Assembly: GCF_008271695.1 (NCBI RefSeq)
Contig: NZ_VKKY01000003.1
Span: forward strand, 1,054,001 to 1,118,000
DNA from: Rufibacter hautae
GTDB taxonomy: Bacteria; Bacteroidota; Bacteroidia; Cytophagales; Hymenobacteraceae
Reading direction: 5' to 3'
Length of the DNA stretch: 64,000 bases
The translations under genes and the position numbers were made by a program. The notes beneath the pieces were generated by a model. It saw only the letters and a list, made by a program, of their open reading frames with translations, had not been told where the DNA came from and searched no databases. This document shows, piece after piece, positions 49,854 through 58,671 of the stretch. The stretch's first letter is position 1. Each line of letters begins with the position of its first letter.

Positions 49854-52800
49854 TTACTTGATAATGGTTACGTTTCCGGTGATAGGGTTCTGTTTCTCAC
49901 CCAAGCGGATGATGTAGTAGTAAGTGGCAGCCGGCAGCGGTTGTCCGTTCAGGCGTCCTTCCCACGGCTTGTCATAGCCTCTAGATTCAAAGACCTTGTT
50001 GCCCCAACGGTTGAAGACCTCCACCTGGCAATTCGGATAGCTCTTGAGGTTAGGTAGTTCCCAGTTATCGTTGATGCCGTCACCATTCGGGGTAAAGCCG
50101 TTGGGCACTTCCACTGGGCTCAACACTGTAATGGTCACCTGATCAGTGGAGGTACAGCCATCTTGGGTAGTTACCGTCACCGTGTAGGTGGTCGTCACAG
50201 TTGGCTTAGCCACCGGCGTCGCGATCTGGGCGTTGTTCAAGCCTGTGGCGGGTGACCATCTATAGGTTAACCCTCCTTTCGCCTCCAGCGTGGCGAAGTT
50301 CCCTAATACAATATTTTGGTCTGGACCAGCATCGGCCGTTGGGGCCGGTATATTCACCTGTACCGGGATTCTTACGCTGGCGCAGTTTTGGGTCACTGAA
50401 CGCACGTAGAACGTAGTCGTTTCCTTCAGAATTGGGGTACTGAACGTTAAGCCTGAGCCTATCAGTCTTCCGCCTTCCGGCTTGTCAAACCATTCCACCA
50501 CGGTAGCACCTGCGGCAGGAACCGCAGTTAAGGTAGCGGTGGTGCCGGCGCAAATGAACGCTTCCTGAACAGATGGTGGTTGCGGTGCGGTAACGGTTAC
50601 CTGTACCACGTTACTCACATTGTCTGAACAACTTCCAGACACCACTTTTCTGCGGAACCAGGTAGTGCGCTGCAAAGTGCCCGGAGTGTAATTCTGTTCT
50701 GTGCTGGTGCCAAAGGCCGTTCCAAATCCAGCCGTTGGTCCGCTGGTGCTGCTTTCCCACACGTAGGCATAGGAGTTGCTTCCTCCGGCGGGGATAGTGC
50801 CTGTCAGGCGGGCAGGAACCGATCCGATGCAAACCGTTTGGTCTGTGGAGATCGTGTTTCTGGTCACTGCCGAGAATACCGTTACTTTCACGGCATTAGA
50901 GGTAGAGATTACACCACCAGAAGTCACTTTTCTCCGGAACCAAGTGGTTTGGGTAAGGGCTGGTGCGTTATAGTTTTTGCCGGAGGCGTTGCCAGTAGCA
51001 GTCACAAACCCTGAAGAAGCGCCTTTGGTGCTCATTTCCCACAAGTAACTGAAGGTGCCATCACCGCCAATGGGGTCGGTGCCGGATAAGGTCAAAGGAG
51101 CCGTGCCTGTACAGATGTTCTGGTCCTCGTAGATCGTATTCTCCGTGATGGCTGAGTTCACCGATACCTTCACCACGTTACTGATCACCTGGCATCCTCC
51201 AGATTCCACCACTCTCCGGAACCAGGTTGTCTGGCTTAAAGCACCCGAAGCATACGTCTTACCTGTTGCGCCTGCAATAACCGTAAACGATTGGCCATTC
51301 AAGCTGCTTTCCCACTGGTAGCGGTAAGTACCTGTGCCGCCAGTAGGCGAAGTGCCGGTAAAAGCCGCCGGTACGGTGTTGATGAAGATTACCTGGTTGT
51401 CCTGGATGAAGTTGTTGATGATGGACTCACTCACGGTCACCTTGATAGCTGCGCTAGTATGCGGCACACAGGTCCCTGATTTCACAACTCTGCGATACCA
51501 TGTAGTCTGGTACAGCGTGCCTGGAGAGTAGTTTTCAGTCTGGCTTGCGCCAGGAAGGGTATAGAAAGAAACACCATCGGTGCTGCTTTGCCATTGATAT
51601 GTATAGGCGCCGGTTCCACCAGTTGGCTGGGTACCGGTAAGGGTAGTGGTACCTGTGCCTGCGCAAACTTCCTGCGTACCAGAGAGTACGTTGTTGCCCA
51701 CCGGGTCCTGAACCGTTACTACTACTGCTGTTCTAGGGCCAGCGCAGCCACCCACCGTAGCCTGTACATAATAGGTAGTAGTTTGGGTAAGGGAAGCCGT
51801 GGTATAAGATGGTCCTCTGAACAGAGCGGTACCTCCGGTTGAACCCGCAAACCATTCATAAGTAATGTCGGTAGCTGGATTCTTAACGCTGATGACCGCC
51901 TTTTCAGAATGGCAAACCGTGGCGGCAATTCCTTCAGGTGCAGTTGGAAGCGGTGTTACCGTTACCTTCACTTCTACCCTGGTAGGGGCTAAACAGCCGT
52001 TTGAGGTAAGGGCTTGGGCAAAGTAAGAAGTATTGGCTTGTAAAACCGGAGTAGTGAAGGTGTTGCCCTCGGCCAGCAGGTTGCCGCCGGTAGCCGCATC
52101 AAACCACTGGATTTTCTGTCCTGTAGAAGCCGGTGTGGCTGTTAAGGTAGCGGTTGCGTTCTGGCAGGTCACTACATCTTTGGTGATAGGCAGCGCCGGC
52201 AAAGGAAGCACGGTAACTTTCACCGCTGAGCTCACAATCTGGCAGCTTCCCGAGAAGGTAATTCTCCGGAACCAAGTAGTGGTGCGCAGAATCCCCGGAG
52301 CATAAGTGGTTTCTTCAAAAGCACCATTGGCAGAGATAAATCCGGCAGTGGCGCTGGTGATGCTTTTTTCCCACTTGTAGGTATAAGTGCCATTTCCACC
52401 GGTGGCAGCTGGTGCCTGGATAATAGGCGATGAAGAATTGTCACATACCGTTAGGTCTGCAGGCATGGTAACCGGGAGAAGGGCCGGTGTTACGTCCACT
52501 TTTAAGGCAGGTGAGTAATCCTCGCAAGGCCCCATGGTCACCTTGCGCCGGAACCAGGTAGGTTGGGTTAATGCGCCTGGCGCATAGTTCTGATTTGTGT
52601 TAGTGCCAGCGGCAGCTGTAAAATTTGTTCCATTCAGGCTGCTTTCCCAGGTATACACCGGTATTTCGTTTCCTCCTGTGGGATTTGACCCTGTGAGGGA
52701 CGTAGGAATGCTGCCATGGCAGACGACCTGCTCCCCGGCAATGGTGTTATTGGAGATCACCGGCAATACGGTCACTTTCACCTCGGTACGTGCCTCTGAG

Positions 52801-55037
52801 CAGTTGCCAATGGCTCGGCTTTGCACAAAGTAAGAAGTGTTGGCCGTAAGGGCCGGAGTGGTGTACTGGTCACCGGTAAAGAACGGAGAGCCTCCGGCAG
52901 CACTGGTATACCATTCGTAAGGACCGCCCGGGGCTGTTGCTGTCAAAGTGGCGCTGCCGCCGCTACAGATGGTGGCATTAGCAACAGTTGGGGGAAAGGA
53001 GTTGGTGATAACAGATACTAGAACTGCTGGAGAAACCTGTGCACAGCCATCAATTATTACTTTCCGCCGGAACCATGTATTGGCAGAGATGCCCTCTGTC
53101 TGGTAAGATTGACCAGTGTTCGTGCCTGCCGCTACGGTAAAGCCTGCAGTTGCGCTAGTAGTACTGGATTCCCATAAGTAAGCAGGAGTGCCGCCGTTTC
53201 CGCCTGCTGGAGCGGAGCCGTTAATGGTAGTGGTTGCCCCAAAACAGATGTTCTCTAATGCTGGCACAACGGTATTATTGGTCACTACCGGTACAACCGT
53301 AATCTGCACAGGCTCAGAAACGCTGGTACAGCTTCCAGAGATGACTACGCGTCTAAACCAGGTTGTCTGGCTTAGTCCAGCTGAGGTGTAGGTAGCCGCA
53401 TTGTTGGTACCTGTCGCCTTGGCAAAAGTATTGCCATCTGTGCTGCTTTCCCAAAGGAACGTATAGGTGCCAGATCCGCCGGTAAGAGTTTCACCCACCA
53501 GGGTAGCTGCGGTTTCTCCTACGCATAATGTCTGAGGGGCAGTTACTTTATTGCCGGCTATTGCTGATTGAACGGTTACTCTTACCGCTCTGCGGGTGGA
53601 AGAGAAACAGCCCTGGGCAGAAAGGGTAGCCGCGTAATAGGTAACGGTGCCGTTAATAGCTGGTGTGATGAAGGTGTTGCCAGTGGCCAGGGTATCGCCT
53701 CCAGTGGCAGTAGCATACCAATACACTTTACCACTGGCAGGTGGGGTAGCTTTTAGAGTAGCACTGCTTCCTGCGCAGGCGGTTACGTTGGGAGCGGAAG
53801 GAATTGCTGGTAATGGGGTTACCGTTACAATAACTGGGACACGTGTAGGGTTGGCGCATCCGCTGCTATTTAGGGCAGCCTCTACATAATACGTAGTGGT
53901 GGCTTTCAGAATCGGCGTAGTGAATGTGGCGCCTGTAGCCAGTGGAGTAGTAGCGGTGGCAGTGGCATACCAATTAAAGAATGGGGCATCTCCTTGGGCT
54001 TGTAGGGTGGCAGTACTGCCTAAACAGATAGTGGCTGGTGTAGCGGTGGGCGCAGAAGGAATATCGCGCACTTCCACAACTTTAATAATTGAGTCGCCTT
54101 GGCAGGTGGTGCTGGTACCCGACGGCGTTACTGCCAAGGTGATTTTGTAGGAGCCGTTCTGTTTGAATAGAATAGAAGGATTGGCGGAAGAAGCATTGGT
54201 GGAATTGGTGAACTCCCAACCGGTATTTGGCAAAATGGTCCAAAGTCTACGGTACCCGCTGGTATTGCCGCCTACATTGTTTCCGTTGAATCCTCCTTTG
54301 GTTTGGTCATTCAACGTCACCACTTGGTTTGCGCAGAAAGGACTTTCAGGAGTCATGCTGAAGGCCGGAATAGGTTTTGCCGAAATGATGATTCCGCTTA
54401 CCTCTGCTTGTTTAGGGATACAACCATACGCTACCGCGTACATGGTGAAACCCTTGGGCTTGCCCTCAGATGATTTGGTGAAAGCGTGGGTGATGGTGGA
54501 AGGAAGGGTGGCTTGGGTGTAGCGAAGGGTGTCAGTGCCGTCATCAAACCAGATGGCGTAGGTGGTATTGGGAGCGTTGCCCTGGGTTCCGGTAATCCCG
54601 AAAGTAAAGGCCGCCGGAGCGCAGTCTGAGGTGTTGTTGGGGCTTTGGATACCAATCCCTGGCGTGCTGCCGTTGAACACCGAGTACGTTCTGCTGTCAG
54701 AGCAGCCGTTTTGGCTGGTGATGGTGAACTTCAGGTTGAAACTTCCCTGGGTTTTATAGGTGTGGCTGGCATTGGTGAACGAGGCCGGATACGTGTTGGA
54801 GGTGCCGTCTCCCCACTCAATGGTGTACTCTTTGTTTTTAGAGGAAGTGGTGGAGATGTTAGACACCGACAGATTGTATTCAATTGATCCGCCTACCGAG
54901 CTACACCGGGTGAAATTCTCCTCGTTGGCATCGGCCAGGGAGACATCTGGTTTGTCGGGGCAATTTTGGGCATAGGAGACAAAGCTCAGCAGGAACAGGA
55001 AGCCCAGTGAATAAAAGAACTTTTTTAAAGGCGCCAT
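49854..55037 (-). CDS. Giant T9SS type B surface protein with PKD and Ig-like repeats
   Basis: A 1727-residue exported protein. A signal peptide (cleaved near SYAQN) precedes PKD-like beta domains (about 25-320, TIEWGDGTSNTYPASF). Then two kinds of repeated module alternate: six Ig-like modules with TTYYVEA/TSYFVQ and C-x-G-x-ATLTA features, and eight modules with GGxGTYTYxWESS and TWFRRxVxSGxC. The C-terminal 90 residues are the gliding-associated T9SS sorting domain (VPNGFTPNGDGINDNWEL, FNRWGNKVFES, ATYYYIIRL, ITGNVTIIK). It is likely a surface adhesin exported by T9SS and paired with the PorP/SprF protein. Confidence 0.95.
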   Translation of the reverse strand: MAPLKKFFYSLGFLFLLSFVSYAQNCPDKPDVSLADANEENFTRCSSVGGSIEYNLSVSNISTTSSKNKEYTIEWGDGTSNTYPASFTNASHTYKTQGSFNLKFTITSQNGCSDSRTYSVFNGSTPGIGIQSPNNTSDCAPAAFTFGITGTQGNAPNTTYAIWFDDGTDTLRYTQATLPSTITHAFTKSSEGKPKGFTMYAVAYGCIPKQAEVSGIIISAKPIPAFSMTPESPFCANQVVTLNDQTKGGFNGNNVGGNTSGYRRLWTILPNTGWEFTNSTNASSANPSILFKQNGSYKITLAVTPSGTSTTCQGDSIIKVVEVRDIPSAPTATPATICLGSTATLQAQGDAPFFNWYATATATTPLATGATFTTPILKATTTYYVEAALNSSGCANPTRVPVIVTVTPLPAIPSAPNVTACAGSSATLKATPPASGKVYWYATATGGDTLATGNTFITPAINGTVTYYAATLSAQGCFSSTRRAVRVTVQSAIAGNKVTAPQTLCVGETAATLVGETLTGGSGTYTFLWESSTDGNTFAKATGTNNAATYTSAGLSQTTWFRRVVISGSCTSVSEPVQITVVPVVTNNTVVPALENICFGATTTINGSAPAGGNGGTPAYLWESSTTSATAGFTVAAGTNTGQSYQTEGISANTWFRRKVIIDGCAQVSPAVLVSVITNSFPPTVANATICSGGSATLTATAPGGPYEWYTSAAGGSPFFTGDQYTTPALTANTSYFVQSRAIGNCSEARTEVKVTVLPVISNNTIAGEQVVCHGSIPTSLTGSNPTGGNEIPVYTWESSLNGTNFTAAAGTNTNQNYAPGALTQPTWFRRKVTMGPCEDYSPALKVDVTPALLPVTMPADLTVCDNSSSPIIQAPAATGGNGTYTYKWEKSITSATAGFISANGAFEETTYAPGILRTTTWFRRITFSGSCQIVSSAVKVTVLPLPALPITKDVVTCQNATATLTATPASTGQKIQWFDAATGGNLLAEGNTFTTPVLQANTSYFAQALTSNGCLAPTRVEVKVTVTPLPTAPEGIAATVCHSEKAVISVKNPATDITYEWFAGSTGGTALFRGPSYTTASLTQTTTYYVQATVGGCAGPRTAVVVTVQDPVGNNVLSGTQEVCAGTGTTTLTGTQPTGGTGAYTYQWQSSTDGVSFYTLPGASQTENYSPGTLYQTTWYRRVVKSGTCVPHTSAAIKVTVSESIINNFIQDNQVIFINTVPAAFTGTSPTGGTGTYRYQWESSLNGQSFTVIAGATGKTYASGALSQTTWFRRVVESGGCQVISNVVKVSVNSAITENTIYEDQNICTGTAPLTLSGTDPIGGDGTFSYLWEMSTKGASSGFVTATGNASGKNYNAPALTQTTWFRRKVTSGGVISTSNAVKVTVFSAVTRNTISTDQTVCIGSVPARLTGTIPAGGSNSYAYVWESSTSGPTAGFGTAFGTSTEQNYTPGTLQRTTWFRRKVVSGSCSDNVSNVVQVTVTAPQPPSVQEAFICAGTTATLTAVPAAGATVVEWFDKPEGGRLIGSGLTFSTPILKETTTFYVRSVTQNCASVRIPVQVNIPAPTADAGPDQNIVLGNFATLEAKGGLTYRWSPATGLNNAQIATPVAKPTVTTTYTVTVTTQDGCTSTDQVTITVLSPVEVPNGFTPNGDGINDNWELPNLKSYPNCQVEVFNRWGNKVFESRGYDKPWEGRLNGQPLPAATYYYIIRLGEKQNPITGNVTIIK

Positions 55038-55576
55038 GGTGCCAGAAAAGAATAAAGTTGGTTAAGGAGTATTTAGGCCAGGCAAAAGCAGACCCAGGGC
55101 ACCTACTGCCATGTGTTGTGTTTTGCGCTGAAAAGGGGTGATTACACCAATTGTGGTGAGGTCTGCCCGATCACGATCTGAGAAGGAGTCTTCTCTGGGA
55201 AACCAAAATTATTTTTCTGGTGGGGTTTGCTGTAGAAAGCAGAGGATTGTAAGAGATAGGGAGTGTATAGTTGTTTCATATATAGTATTTTTAAATTGTA
55301 CTAAGCTGGTGTTTTTGTGTCGGGTTGTTCTTGTTTTTAAAAAGTATCTAGACTAAAAAAATCATGTTATATGCTAGGTTTATGGGGGTCTAACAAATTT
55401 GTTGTAACCTTTAGTTCAACTTTTGCGTCAAAGTTACATTTTTTGCATTCAATATTGTAATATAATTATTTTAACAAAATGATTGGAACTATTTAAGCCT
55501 TCGTTAATATTTCCTACATTAGACACGTTAATTGCAAAAAAGGAGAAGCGGGGAGGTGAGAAAAGGGAGGAATGGT

Positions 55577-55669
55577 ATGATTCACAGTCTGAAAAAACCA
55601 GAAAAATCTTTCAACCGTAAATCTGGCAGGTTCAACCGGAAAAACAGGGTGCTCACCGAAATGCACTAG
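55577..55669 (+). CDS. Candidate very small basic ORF (30 aa)
   Basis: ATG at 55577, preceded by a purine-rich GGGAGG at about 55566-55571, encodes 30 residues that are strongly basic (6 Lys, 4 Arg; KSFNRKSGRFNRKNRV). It lies just upstream of the candidate structured RNA. No homology is known to me. It could be a leader peptide, a small basic protein, or chance. Confidence 0.3.
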   Translation: MIHSLKKPEKSFNRKSGRFNRKNRVLTEMH

Positions 55670-55734
55670 CAGAGCAGAAAATACCTGTTACCTTTGACAC
55701 AGTTAAAACAACAAAGACAGTTTGTTGGTCACAA

Positions 55735-55857
55735 CATAGAAGATATAAAGGGGCGGCGGAGCACTTCTGCATTGCAGAGGCGTCAAAAGTTCTGGTGCTT
55801 ATTGGGGGATATGCTACAGATGCTGATGACATATGAGCCGCCTGCCCCTTCTTTTTT
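55735..55857 (+). ncRNA. Candidate structured non-coding RNA
   Basis: AAGGGGCGGCGG (55748-55759) pairs with CCGCCTGCCCCTT (55838-55850) with one bulged base, closing a branched fold; inside are AGCAC/GTGCT, TTCTGC/GCAGAG and ATATG/CATAT stems. A C plus six T follow at once, like a terminator. TTTG near 55691 with ACAGTTTG about 20 nt later could be its promoter. No known RNA family was recognised. It does not fit the SRP, RNase P or common riboswitch consensus that I can recall. Confidence 0.45.
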
Positions 55858-55894
55858 AGCCTCTTCTTCCTGACGGAAGGAGAGGCTTTTTTTA
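55858..55894. terminator. Terminator hairpin
   Basis: AGCCTCTTCTTCC (55858-55870) pairs with GGAAGGAGAGGCT (55875-55887; one G-T pair) followed by seven T. It may serve the RNA on the plus strand and the small gene at 55919 on the minus strand. Confidence 0.8.
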
Positions 55895-55918
55895 TTTTAT
55901 GCCTTTCCGGCCTCTCTC

Positions 55919-56059
55919 CTAATATTCCCTCTCGTTTACTTTCACTTGCATTTCAAATTTTAAAGCCTTAAACACCTTGGTGCTTTTAAGCCGCCAGGCA
56001 TGTTGCAGCCTGATCTCCTCGGGTTTGTTCTCGGAAAGTGCATCGTTGAAATCAGCCAT
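55919..56059 (-). CDS. Small conserved-looking protein (46 aa)
   Basis: ATG at 56059 encodes 46 residues: MADFNDALSENKPEEIRLQ, then HAWRLKSTKVFKALKFEMQ and VKVNEREY. The composition is balanced and amphipathic, with helix-forming charged patterns, and unlike a random frame. It ends near the terminator hairpin and has a family I repeat (about 56061-56098) just upstream. Function unknown. It is easily missed because of its size. Confidence 0.55.
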   Translation of the reverse strand: MADFNDALSENKPEEIRLQHAWRLKSTKVFKALKFEMQVKVNEREY

Positions 56060-56320
56060 TGTGTTTTAAGGCTGTTTTTAGGAAACAAGCCAAAAACCAT
56101 GCTTTGCTTCTACCTGCCTGGAGGGTTCTCCTTTATGTAGCCTATCGCCGGTAGTAATCTCTCCTGGTTTGAGCTGGAAGTTGGAAAGGTGTAACTCTTG
56201 GCAATTCCATTAAGTAGGCTGGGGAAAGTGGTCAGCAAGGGTACTGTGGCAGTAAGCCAGGCAATCGGGGTACGGATGCTTTTTTGTATCTTTGGGTAAA
56301 TAAGAATCTGGATCCATCAC

Positions 56321-56953
56321 ATGAAGCAGCATATCACCGAAAACGAGAGAGAAGTCATCAAGCTCATCACCTTCTTCAAAAAACGGGGCGAGCGGTTGGC
56401 TGCGGAAGGCACCTTGACACAGGAGCACCAGGAGTTGAATGCCGCCTGTGAACGACTCACTGAGAAAATATACAGCCACGCCGATTTCAGGCAGCAGGTC
56501 ATGGACAAGCACGAAACCCTCAAGGGCATCATTGAAGACCATGCCCAGTGCCCCACCTGCGGCAAAGCCGATCTTTTGAAGAAAACCAGCGTGGCCACCA
56601 ACGAGTTGGGCTGGAAATCTAACCGGTACAAGTGCCGCCGCTGCAACATAGAGTTCACCTGGAATCGCCCCAACAACCCCTGGGACATGATCCCCTTCCT
56701 GGAGGTCTGCCTTCAGGAATTGGACGACAACATTGCCGCCCTCCAGGCTGAGGAGGAGCTGCGTGCCCGTGCCCAGGAAGCCCGTGACCACATGGCCATC
56801 AGTTTAGAGCAGCTCCGCTCCGCCATCCATTCGGCAGACACAGAGAAGCACCAGATGGAGGAACAGGACAAGGAGATGGCCCGCATGTTGCACGAGTTCA
56901 AAAAGTACCTCATGATTGAGAAAATCAAAATGGAGCCCTTCAGCGAGAACTAA
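56321..56953 (+). CDS. Zinc-ribbon protein with flanking coiled coils (210 aa)
   Basis: A 210-residue soluble protein. A helical N-terminal half (VIKLITFFKKRGERLAAEG, ELNAACERLTEKI) leads to a zinc ribbon with C77-PT-C80 and C105-RR-C108, then a long charged coiled coil (about 125-200). TATCTTTG (56287-56294) is a good -7 promoter element 26 nt before the ATG. The zinc ribbon with coiled coil suggests nucleic-acid or protein binding; no family is recognised. A strong palindrome ends the gene. Confidence 0.75.
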   Translation: MKQHITENEREVIKLITFFKKRGERLAAEGTLTQEHQELNAACERLTEKIYSHADFRQQVMDKHETLKGIIEDHAQCPTCGKADLLKKTSVATNELGWKSNRYKCRRCNIEFTWNRPNNPWDMIPFLEVCLQELDDNIAALQAEEELRARAQEARDHMAISLEQLRSAIHSADTEKHQMEEQDKEMARMLHEFKKYLMIEKIKMEPFSEN

Positions 56954-56971
56954 AAGTCAGAGCCTTTTAAA

Positions 56972-57023
56972 TAGAAGCCCGTTTCCAGGTTGTTTTCTGT
57001 AAAACAGCCTGGAAACGGGCTTC
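56972..57023. terminator. Palindrome with 24-bp arms (family I)
   Basis: AGAAGCCCGTTTCCAGG..TGTTTT pairs with AAAACA..CCTGGAAACGGGCTTCT around CTGT, one mismatch. The centre is the family I core. Confidence 0.85.
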
Positions 57024-57112
57024 TTCATGAATTGGTAACAAACATTTTCAACTGGGTGCGTACAAATAACATAGTAGCTGCAGTGGCTGCTTTCTATATA
57101 CAGACCCAACCT

Positions 57113-57379
57113 ATGCCTATCCAAAACAACAACATCACCAATTCTGACGAGAGCAAACGCCTGCCAGATGAAAACCCCGATCCGGTAAAAGGAAGCAAGA
57201 CGGAGGATGATCAGACCGCCAAGCCCGACCTGGGCGGCAGCCGCCTGCAGGCCATAGAGGCCGACTTCCTGGACCATGAGCCCGAAGGCCGTTTCTCAGA
57301 AGGGAACGTAGCCGCCGAGGATGAGGAAGACACCACCGAGCTGGACGGCAGCAACGCCAACAACCTGCGCACCAAATAG
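57113..57379 (+). CDS. Small acidic hypothetical protein (88 aa)
   Basis: An 88-residue hydrophilic, acidic protein (many Asp, Glu, Asn) without signal or fold motif, likely disordered. The ATG at 57113 (MPIQNNNITNSDESK) is preferred; the longer frame from 56990 runs through the hairpin terminator and is rejected. A Thr/Glu/Asp run near the end (EDEEDTTELDGSN) is typical. It precedes another disordered protein gene. Confidence 0.65.
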   Translation: MPIQNNNITNSDESKRLPDENPDPVKGSKTEDDQTAKPDLGGSRLQAIEADFLDHEPEGRFSEGNVAAEDEEDTTELDGSNANNLRTK

Positions 57380-57389
57380 CGCAGAAGCA

Positions 57390-57446
57390 AAGGCGATCCG
57401 GTTTTAAGCCCCTTTTCTGAAAGCGGGCCTAAAACCGGATCGCCTT
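57390..57446. terminator. Long palindrome (family I)
   Basis: AAGGCGATCCGGTTTTAAGC.. pairs with GGCCTAAAACCGGATCGCCTT around a CCTTTTCTGAAAGCG centre, with a few mismatches inside. It lies between two plus-strand genes. Confidence 0.8.
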
Positions 57447-57492
57447 TCTTGTCGTTAAGATAACCTGTTTGTTACACCAAAAGTCTAACACC

Positions 57493-58485
57493 ATGAACAG
57501 AAATCAGAGACCAGATGACCGCAGTCATCACCGTTCAGATAATCGGCGTGCCGATGAAGACCAATACCGCGGATCTTACCGCTTAGACGATGACCGCGAC
57601 CGGGACTACGACCGCTTGGACCGCCGGAACAACTTCAACGACCGCGATATCAGCAATGATTACCGCAGCAGCCAGTACCAAGGCTCTAACGAGGACCGTC
57701 GCCGCGAAAGAGACCACGAGCTGCCCCGTGACTACGGTCGGGACCAAAACCGCCGCGGAGAGCGCTTCGATAACATGGGCGCCCACGAAGACAACAACGG
57801 GCTGGAGCACTCTACCCGCAACTTCGGGAACATGGGCAGCTACGGCGGAGCTCAAGGCTTCGGCTCTTCCAGAGGCGGATCGCACAACCAGAACTCAGGA
57901 GATGGTTCCCGCTGGAGCAGTGGCCACGGCCGCGAAGATGACCGCCACGTGAACCGCCAGGTCTACGGCGCCTACCGCGACCACAACAGCTTTGCCCCCG
58001 GCGAGCGCGAGCAGTACGATGGCTCCGGCCGTGCGGGTAGCCGCGGCGCAGACAACACCAGAGGCTGGGAACCAGCAGACCGGGCCGGCTCCAGAGGCGG
58101 CGTGCGGGACATCGGCACCAACGATACCTCGCGCCGGGGCGATGACAGCCGCTACGAGATCTATGACGATTCCCAATCACACTACAATCGCGGCGAGTAT
58201 GAGCGCGGGCGGCAGCTGGGTTACATGAGCAGCGGCCACGACCGCAGAACCCAAGCCGAAGGCAGCGCGAACTTTGACTACAACAGACCCCGCCGGGAAC
58301 ACCACAACCAGCAGGGCGAAGGCAACAGAAGCGAGAACTACGGCAACATGGCCGGCTCCCTGAGCTGGGGCAATGACCGAGACTACCGCTCAGAAGAAGG
58401 CGAGCACCGGCGCTACGACCCAAGCAGCGGCCACGTGAGAGGCCAGGGCTCACAACCCCCTTCCCGCGAGGATTTCAGCTGGTAA
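57493..58485 (+). CDS. Disordered Arg/Asp/Gly/Asn-rich protein (330 aa)
   Basis: A 330-residue protein of very low complexity: Arg, Asp, Gly, Ser, Asn, Tyr and His dominate (SSQYQGSNEDRRRERDHE, RGADNTRGWEPADRAGSRG), with no hydrophobic core. It is reminiscent of RG/RGG-type disordered proteins and of stress-related ones; a role in desiccation or condensate formation is inference. ATG 57493 is taken; a TTG 8 codons upstream is less likely. The gene ends in an exceptional 28-bp-arm terminator. Confidence 0.7.
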   Translation: MNRNQRPDDRSHHRSDNRRADEDQYRGSYRLDDDRDRDYDRLDRRNNFNDRDISNDYRSSQYQGSNEDRRRERDHELPRDYGRDQNRRGERFDNMGAHEDNNGLEHSTRNFGNMGSYGGAQGFGSSRGGSHNQNSGDGSRWSSGHGREDDRHVNRQVYGAYRDHNSFAPGEREQYDGSGRAGSRGADNTRGWEPADRAGSRGGVRDIGTNDTSRRGDDSRYEIYDDSQSHYNRGEYERGRQLGYMSSGHDRRTQAEGSANFDYNRPRREHHNQQGEGNRSENYGNMAGSLSWGNDRDYRSEEGEHRRYDPSSGHVRGQGSQPPSREDFSW

Positions 58486-58493
58486 TTGGAAAT

Positions 58494-58554
58494 ACCTATA
58501 GAAACAAAGAGCGGCTGCCTAGTGGGCAGCCGCTCTTTGTTTCTATAGGTATGA
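58494..58554. terminator. 28-bp-arm perfect hairpin
   Basis: ATACCTATAGAAACAAAGAG.. (58494-58521) is exactly complementary to the arm ending at 58554 around a TAGTG loop. It is stronger than any normal terminator and is not clearly a family I copy. Confidence 0.85.
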
Positions 58555-58671
58555 TAGCCGGAATTTTGTTTTACGTCTTCTTTTGGGAAAACCGGTCCAA
58601 AACAAAATGCCTGTTTTGTGTAGAGGCCAGGCACCGTTTTGTCTCTTACATTGCCTGATAATTTTTGAACT

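Larger units (their letters stand above)
55038..55918. other. 881-bp gap with candidate RNA, small ORF and terminators
   Basis: AT-rich promoter region of the adhesin (about 55040-55500), then a candidate 30-codon ORF (55577), a candidate structured RNA (about 55735-55857) and a terminator hairpin (55858-55887). Details are in separate entries. Confidence 0.6.

Noticed and set aside
55138-55356. Plus-strand frame of 72 codons in the adhesin promoter region
   Set aside because: AT-rich, Cys/Val-rich with no signal; divergent from the adhesin start and better explained as promoter region.
55735-55857. Known RNA classes for the 55.7 kb structure (6S, SRP, cobalamin or TPP riboswitch)
   Set aside because: None of the conserved boxes I can recall for these families is visible, and no metabolite gene follows directly.
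57812-58453. Minus-strand Arg/Cys/Gly-rich frame of 213 codons
   Set aside because: Antisense to the disordered protein gene, with no signal or family; composition only reflects the other strand.
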